A stretch of 27,276 nt of DNA, taken from the NCBI GenBank assembly GCA_036511675.1, contig DATCBU010000034.1, forward strand, positions 1 through 27,276, given 5' to 3'. The translations under genes were made by a program, and so were the position numbers. Below the pieces are notes generated by a model, which did no database searches, had not been told where the DNA came from, and saw only the letters and a list, made by a program, of their open reading frames with translations. Each line of letters begins with the position of its first letter. Position 1 is the stretch's first letter. The stretch comes from Chersky-840 sp036511675 (GTDB lineage Bacteria > Actinomycetota > Acidimicrobiia > Acidimicrobiales > UBA8190). Shown here in pieces: positions 22,296 to 27,276 of the stretch.

Positions 22296-23528
22296 TCAGT
22301 GCGTCGGGACAGCTTTGATGTAGCTGAACATGGGCAGGTACATGCTGATGACCATGATGCCGACCCCGGCGCCCATGAACACGGTCATGATCGGCTCGAG
22401 CATCGACGTGAGGTTGTTGACCGTGATCTCCACCTCGCCGTCGTAGAACTCCCCGACCTTGTGCAACATCCCGTCGAGCGCACCGGTCTGCTCGCCGACC
22501 TCCACCATCTGGGTGAGCAGCGACGGGATCACTTCCTCGTGATCGCGCAGCGTGTCCGCCAGTGCCCGTCCTTCGCGCACTCCTGCCTTGGAATCGAGCA
22601 GGACGTTCCCGATCACCTGGTTGCCGGCGGTATCGGACACGATGTCGAGCGACTCCAGGATGGGAACACCGGCCTGGATCAGCGACCCCAATGTGTGCGA
22701 CAAGCGGGCCAGTGACACCTTGTGGACAAGAGGCCCAAAGATGGGCGGCTTGAGCTTGAAGCCGTCCCACTTCAGTCGTCCTTCGGGAGTCTTGATCCAA
22801 CGCCGGAGCAGGACAATTCCCACCACCAGCATGGCGACGAGGAGGACGGCCCACACACTCAACACGATCTTGGAGATCCCGATCACGACCTGCGTGGGCA
22901 ACGGCAGTTTGGCGTGCAGGGAGGCGAAGAGCTTCTGGAACACCGGGACAATGAAGATGAGCAGAGCCAAGAAGATGACGACCATCACGCTCAACACGAT
23001 GATCGGATAGGTCATGGCGGAGCGGACCTTGCGCCGCAGGACGGCCTGCTTCTCGATGGTCGAGGCCAGCTCGAGCAGGACTTCGTCGAGGTGCCCTCCG
23101 GCCTCTCCGGCTTGGACCATGGTCACGAACAAAGTGTTGAACACCTTGGGATGCTTGGCACAGGCGCCCGACAGCGACGAGCCGCGCTCGACCTCCATCC
23201 GCACCTCGCCGAGGACCCTCGCCAGCTCCTTGTTCTCGACCTGGCCGGCGAGGATGCCGAGCGACCGGACGACGGACAGTCCGGAGTCGATCATGGTGGC
23301 CAACTGGCGGGTGACGACGGCGATCTCATTGAGCTTGACGCGGTTGGTGAATCCGGGGATCGAGATCTCCCGGTGCACGTTCACCCCGGTTTTGGGCGTG
23401 ACGGCCAACGGGAGATACCCCATCTCGCGGAGCTTCCCGACGACCAGCGCCAGGCTGTCGCCCTCGAGCTGGCCCTCCACCAGGTTCCCGGTGCGGTCCC
23501 TCACCTTGTAGTCGAATGTCATTGCCAT
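22296..23528 (-). CDS. pilC: Type IV pilus inner-membrane platform protein PilC
   Basis: The 410-aa protein has an N-terminal region (MAMTFDYKVRDRTGNLVEG, continuing to REMGYLPL) and two T2SSF domains at about residues 66-190 and 270-395. The first carries the RQLATMIDSGLSVVRSL motif and the second the related SHTLGSLIQAGVPILESL. Three membrane helices lie at about 172-195, 220-241 and 378-400. PilC is the platform that the extension and retraction ATPases turn to insert or remove pilin subunits. The length is normal. The ATG at 23528 follows AGGAGC, 12 bases after the pilT stop. Confidence 0.95.
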   Translation of the reverse strand: MAMTFDYKVRDRTGNLVEGQLEGDSLALVVGKLREMGYLPLAVTPKTGVNVHREISIPGFTNRVKLNEIAVVTRQLATMIDSGLSVVRSLGILAGQVENKELARVLGEVRMEVERGSSLSGACAKHPKVFNTLFVTMVQAGEAGGHLDEVLLELASTIEKQAVLRRKVRSAMTYPIIVLSVMVVIFLALLIFIVPVFQKLFASLHAKLPLPTQVVIGISKIVLSVWAVLLVAMLVVGIVLLRRWIKTPEGRLKWDGFKLKPPIFGPLVHKVSLARLSHTLGSLIQAGVPILESLDIVSDTAGNQVIGNVLLDSKAGVREGRALADTLRDHEEVIPSLLTQMVEVGEQTGALDGMLHKVGEFYDGEVEITVNNLTSMLEPIMTVFMGAGVGIMVISMYLPMFSYIKAVPTH

Positions 23529-23540
23529 GATGGGCTCCTA

Positions 23541-25223
23541 CTACGCGTTCAGGTGGTTGCGAAGGTCTTCTTCGCTGCGGCACCGGTCGAACGCGACTGC
23601 TTCGGTGATCCGTCCGGCCCGCACCAATTTCGACAGGCCCTGGTCCATCGTCTGCATGCCGTACTGACCACCGGTCTGCATCAACGAGTAGATCTGGTGG
23701 GTCTTCGCACTCCGGACGAGGTTGCGGATGGCGGCCGTGCAGATCATGACCTCACACGCGGCCAGACGACCCGTTCCGTCGGCGTTGAGCAGCAGCTGTT
23801 GGGTCACCACGCCTTCGAGCGACCCCGCCAGCATGGTCCGGATCTGGTCCTGCTGGTTGGAGGGGAACACGTCGATGATGCGGTCGATGGTCTGAGGAGC
23901 GTCCTGGGTGTGCAGCGTGCCGAAGACGAGGTGCCCCGTCTCCGCCGCCGTGAGGGCCATGGAGATGGTCTCGAGGTCACGCATTTCACCGACGAGGATG
24001 ACATCGGGGTCCTCGCGCAGCACCCGGCGCAGCGCCTCGGAGAACGACATGGTGTCTTGTCCGACCTCGCGCTGGTTGACCATGGCCCGCTTGTGGGTGT
24101 GCAAGAACTCGATGGGGTCCTCCACGGTGACGATGTGCAGTGGCTTGGTGCGGTTGATGATGTCCACTAGCGACGCCAGGGTGGTCGACTTCCCCGATCC
24201 GGTGGGACCGGTGACGAGGACGAGCCCGTGCCGCATATCGGTGAAAGACCGGATGGCATCGGGAATTCCCAGGACCTCGAAAGGCGGGATCTCGTGCGGG
24301 ATGGCACGCATTGCCGCCGCCACGGTCCCCCGCTGTTGGAAGACGTTGAGCCGGAAGCGACCCACGTCCACGATCGAGTGCGAGGTGTCGAGTTCCTTCT
24401 CGGCCTCGAAACGCTCTCGCATGGTCTGGGGGAGGATCCCGAAGACCATGTCTCGGATCATCTCGTTGTTGAGCACCGGGCAGCCTTCGATGGGCCGGAT
24501 GGCACCGTGCAGGCGGATGCAGGCCGGTAGGCCCGTCGTGACGTGGAGGTCCGATGCGCCGACGCTGACCGCGTAACGCAGGAGGTCATCGAGATGCAGC
24601 GCCTCGGTCTCGGGTTGGTTGGGATTGGCGTGCAGGACCCCGCTCTGGCCGCTGTTACTGGTGGCATGGGCCGTCCCGTTGCCCACCGTCGCACCCAGAG
24701 GGGGCGCAGGTGCCGACCCGTTGGTCGGCGGTGGGGGGGTCTGCGGCGGGGGGGGCGGCGGAGCGGCTTGCTGCGGTTCGATCGACGCCAGCACGCGCTC
24801 GATGGCGATCGGGTTGGCCAGCACGGGTATGACGACGTGGCCCACGAGCACCGACAGCGCCCGCACGTCGTCCTCGTCGGGCGGATCACCGAAGGCGGTG
24901 GTCAGCTGGTCCCCGTCGAGGCGGTAGCCGACGGCTCCGTATTCGCGCGCCACGGTCGCCGGCGTCGAGGCCAGGGCCTGGTCGCTGGGACGGTCGTGGT
25001 CGAGGTCCACCACAGGCAGCCGGGTGAGCTGAGAGAGCAGACCGAGGACCACTTCCTGAGAGGTCACGTCGCGCGAGATGAGCAGGGCCGGGAACGAAGA
25101 GCCCCGGTCGGTCGCCTCGCTGAGCACGGGCGCCACCTCGGCGTCAGTGGCGTATCCGTCGGTGACGATGGAGTGGGCCAGACGGCGGGCCCACTCGACG
25201 CGGGTGTTGGCAGACGGGCTCAT
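23541..25223 (-). CDS. pilT: Type IV pilus retraction ATPase PilT with an extra N-terminal domain
   Basis: The 560-aa protein is about 200 residues longer than ordinary PilT. Residues 1-150 resemble the MshEN/GspE N-terminal domain found in PilB-type ATPases (TDAEVAPVLSEA, LLSQLTRLPVVDLD). Then comes a proline linker (about 153-167) and a Gly/Ser/Thr/Ala-rich stretch to about 200. Residues 205-560 are PilT: Walker A GPTGSGKST (339-347), the Asp box TVEDPIEF, Walker B DPDVILVGEMRD, the His box GHLVFGTLHT, and the PilT-specific AIRNLVRSAK signature (498-507). The four-Cys zinc site of PilB is absent. It should drive pilus retraction. The ATG at 25223 overlaps the pilB stop as ATGA. The linker is encoded by runs of 8 and 7 C on the coding strand. 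Confidence 0.92.
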   Translation of the reverse strand: MSPSANTRVEWARRLAHSIVTDGYATDAEVAPVLSEATDRGSSFPALLISRDVTSQEVVLGLLSQLTRLPVVDLDHDRPSDQALASTPATVAREYGAVGYRLDGDQLTTAFGDPPDEDDVRALSVLVGHVVIPVLANPIAIERVLASIEPQQAAPPPPPPQTPPPPTNGSAPAPPLGATVGNGTAHATSNSGQSGVLHANPNQPETEALHLDDLLRYAVSVGASDLHVTTGLPACIRLHGAIRPIEGCPVLNNEMIRDMVFGILPQTMRERFEAEKELDTSHSIVDVGRFRLNVFQQRGTVAAAMRAIPHEIPPFEVLGIPDAIRSFTDMRHGLVLVTGPTGSGKSTTLASLVDIINRTKPLHIVTVEDPIEFLHTHKRAMVNQREVGQDTMSFSEALRRVLREDPDVILVGEMRDLETISMALTAAETGHLVFGTLHTQDAPQTIDRIIDVFPSNQQDQIRTMLAGSLEGVVTQQLLLNADGTGRLAACEVMICTAAIRNLVRSAKTHQIYSLMQTGGQYGMQTMDQGLSKLVRAGRITEAVAFDRCRSEEDLRNHLNA

Positions 25224-27271
25224 GCGACGACCCGGAGCACTTCCTCGAGGGTTGTCTCACCCTCGAGGGCCTTGCGAATGCCGCTACGGCGCAGGGTCAC
25301 CATGCCCTGTTCGACCGCGAGTTTGTGAATGTCATCAGCCGTACCTCCCTCGATGATCATCCGCTCAACGTCTTCGGTGACGACGAGGAGCTCGAGGAGC
25401 GCTTTGCGTCCCCGGTATCCGGTGTTGGAACATGCCGGGCAGCCGACGGCCCGGTGCAGCATTGGCGTTGTGGCATCGGCGTACACCTCGGCCGGTTTCC
25501 ACCCCGCCGCCACGATGTCGGCTTCGGTGGCTTCATAGGGCTCTCGACAATGGACACACAGTCGGCGCGCCAGGCGTTGTGCCAGCGCCCCGGTGATGGC
25601 GGAGGTGACGAGGAAGGGCTCGATTCCCATCTCGACCAGACGCATCGGCGTGCTGGCGGCGTTGTTGGTGTGCAGAGTGGCCAGCACCATGTGGCCCGTG
25701 AGAGCGGCCTCGATCGAGATCAATGCGGTCTCGCGGTCACGGATCTCCCCCACCAGCACGATGTCGGGGTCCGATCGCAGGATCGACCGCAAGGCGGCGG
25801 CGAAGGTGAGGCCGGCCTTGACGTTGAGCTGCACCTGCGTGATGCCCTTGATGCGGAGCTCGACGGGATCCTCGACGGTGATGATGTTCTTCTCGGGATT
25901 GTTGAGCGCGGACAACGTGGCGTAGAGGGTGGTGGTCTTGCCCGATCCCGTGGGACCGGTCACGAGAATCGTCCCGTAGGGCCGGTTGAAGACCTCTTGG
26001 TAGATCGACATCAGATCGGCGTCGAAGCCGAGGTCCTCGAAGCCCAACACCACGTTGGTCTTGTCCAGAACTCGCATGACGATCTTCTCGCCGTAGATCG
26101 TGGGGAGCGTGGCCATGCGCAGGTCGATGGGGCGGTTGCCGACCGAGAGCGACAGCCGGCCGTCCTGGGGCAGGCGGTGCTCGGCGATGTTGAGGTCGGC
26201 CATGACCTTGAGACGCGTCGTGACCGCCGAGGCGATGGCCCGGGGGGCGGTCGAGATGTCGTGGAGGACGCCGTCGATCCGGTACCGGATCCGCAGGTTC
26301 TCCCCCGTGGGCTCCACGTGGATGTCCGAGGCCCGCTCGTTGAGGGCCTGGAGGACCAGAAGGTTCACATAGCGGACGATGGGGGCGTCGTCGACGACGG
26401 CCTGGATGTTCCCGAGCCCCTCCTCGCCGAGGTCCTCGAAGCCCGACGCAGCCGCGGTGGCCACCTCGCTGGCATCGCCACCCTGGTGGTACGCCTTGTC
26501 GATGTACGTGCTGATTTGGGACCGCGTGGCCACGACCGTGGCGAAGTTGCGCCCGATGATCGTGCGCAGGTCGTCCATGGCGAACACGTCGGTGGGGTTG
26601 GACGCCGCCACTACGGGCACGCCGTCGCGCAGGGCGATGACGAGCACGTTGTGATGCCGGGCCGTGGCTTCGGGAAGGTGGTATGCGGCGGCGAAGTCGA
26701 CACTCTGGATCTCGAGGTCGACGAATTCGAGGCCCATCTCCTGGGCCATGCCCCACATGAGGTCGGCCTCGGTGACGAGTCCGCGCAGCGTGAGGATGCG
26801 GGCGATGGCCTGGCCCGAGCGGGCCCGCTCCTCGAGGACGTCTTCCATCTCCTCGAGCGACACGCGCTCGCCCTCGACCAAGACCCGGGCCAGGGGCGGG
26901 AATCCCGCCAGCCCCTCGGGCACCTCTTCGGTGGTTACGGAATCGCTGTGCTGTTCGTATTCTCCGACGACTTCGTCGACCAGGTCGGCCGCGGCGACCA
27001 CGTCGGCCACCACCACCGCCGCGGTCTCGCTCGGGAGATCGACGGAACCCGAGACGGGTGGGTCGGACCCGTCGGTCGCCGTGTTTCCATCGATGTCAGA
27101 GCCATGGGCGACGCCATCGTCCGCGGACGCCTCCGCCACACGACTGGTCCCGAGCGTGGTGTCCATCACCTGGAGTGCGGCGGCGAGGACGTCCTCGGGC
27201 CGCTCGAGCTTCCCTGGCACCTCAGACGACGCGGGGGCGGGAGGCGCCGAAGGTGAGGGCGGAGCCGCCAT
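25220..27271 (-). CDS. pilB: Type IV pilus extension ATPase PilB
   Basis: The 683-aa protein has a long acidic, low-complexity N-terminal region (about 1-120), then a MshEN-type domain (about 123-265). The secretion ATPase core follows: Walker A GPTGSGKTT (439-447), the Asp box TVEDPVEL, Walker B DPDIVLVGEIRD (about 501-512) and the His box GHMVLATLHT. A zinc-type four-Cys site is formed by CVHC (572/575) and CPAC (611/614). This marks it as the assembly ATPase that powers pilus extension. The ATG at 27271 is five bases from the window edge, so its ribosome-binding site cannot be seen and the true start may lie upstream. It is coupled to pilT by ATGA. Confidence 0.93.
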   Translation of the reverse strand: MAAPPSPSAPPAPASSEVPGKLERPEDVLAAALQVMDTTLGTSRVAEASADDGVAHGSDIDGNTATDGSDPPVSGSVDLPSETAAVVVADVVAAADLVDEVVGEYEQHSDSVTTEEVPEGLAGFPPLARVLVEGERVSLEEMEDVLEERARSGQAIARILTLRGLVTEADLMWGMAQEMGLEFVDLEIQSVDFAAAYHLPEATARHHNVLVIALRDGVPVVAASNPTDVFAMDDLRTIIGRNFATVVATRSQISTYIDKAYHQGGDASEVATAAASGFEDLGEEGLGNIQAVVDDAPIVRYVNLLVLQALNERASDIHVEPTGENLRIRYRIDGVLHDISTAPRAIASAVTTRLKVMADLNIAEHRLPQDGRLSLSVGNRPIDLRMATLPTIYGEKIVMRVLDKTNVVLGFEDLGFDADLMSIYQEVFNRPYGTILVTGPTGSGKTTTLYATLSALNNPEKNIITVEDPVELRIKGITQVQLNVKAGLTFAAALRSILRSDPDIVLVGEIRDRETALISIEAALTGHMVLATLHTNNAASTPMRLVEMGIEPFLVTSAITGALAQRLARRLCVHCREPYEATEADIVAAGWKPAEVYADATTPMLHRAVGCPACSNTGYRGRKALLELLVVTEDVERMIIEGGTADDIHKLAVEQGMVTLRRSGIRKALEGETTLEEVLRVVA

Positions 27272-27276
27272 CGGGG

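Noticed and set aside
22722..24170. A long plus-strand open frame opposite pilC and pilT
   Set aside because: The translation is low-complexity and matches nothing, and both pilC and pilT are certain on the other strand.
25325..27256. A 643-codon open frame on the plus strand opposite pilB
   Set aside because: It is a shadow of the pilB coding strand in G+C-rich DNA; its translation is His/Gly/Val/Asp-rich without any motif, while pilB has all the motifs of the family.

Overview
The window is very G+C-rich DNA, densely packed with genes on both strands and with long shadow open frames. A PafB/PafC pair, a small Cys-rich protein resembling the actinobacterial biotin synthase auxiliary protein, probable leaderless starts, and a type IV pilus locus without an outer-membrane secretin all point to an actinobacterium. 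Class Acidimicrobiia is my best guess, but that is inference. No tRNA, rRNA, CRISPR array or insertion sequence was seen.

Region 1 (about 1-4340, minus strand) is a compact six-gene operon. It runs from a 133-aa protein of unknown function through three tandem-domain YbjQ-like proteins to a DinB-fold protein and an AlkA-like DNA glycosylase. Four of the five junctions overlap (ATGA or TGATG) and the fifth has a 4-nt gap. A candidate promoter with an 11-bp direct repeat lies upstream. This uncharacterised module is the best candidate here for an undescribed system.

Region 2 (4340-7021) holds a secreted protein, two small unknown proteins, a Cys-rich BsaP-like protein and an archaeal-type riboflavin synthase. 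Region 3 (7022-11394) holds a short orphan TrwC-type relaxase, the coupled pafB-pafC regulators, and a divergent CtaG-like membrane protein that lacks the family's histidines.

Region 4 (11380-15644) has a minus-strand operon (zinc-type dehydrogenase, lysyl-PG-synthase-like membrane protein, lipoprotein) with a 17-bp tandem repeat between its last two genes. A divergent carboxyltransferase gene follows, ending in a hairpin. Region 5 (15667-17784) is a divergent FtsH-like AAA metalloprotease.

Region 6 (17839-27271, minus strand) is a type IV pilus cluster in the order pilB, pilT, pilC, polytopic membrane protein, pilM-pilN fusion, pilO, pilA. Extension ATPase, retraction ATPase, platform, alignment complex and major pilin are all present; prepilin peptidase and minor pilins are not in the window. 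Notable are the PilM-PilN fusion, the embedded GT-C-like membrane protein, and a PilT with an extra N-terminal domain and a linker encoded by C-tracts. pilB starts 5 bases from the window edge, so its promoter lies outside.
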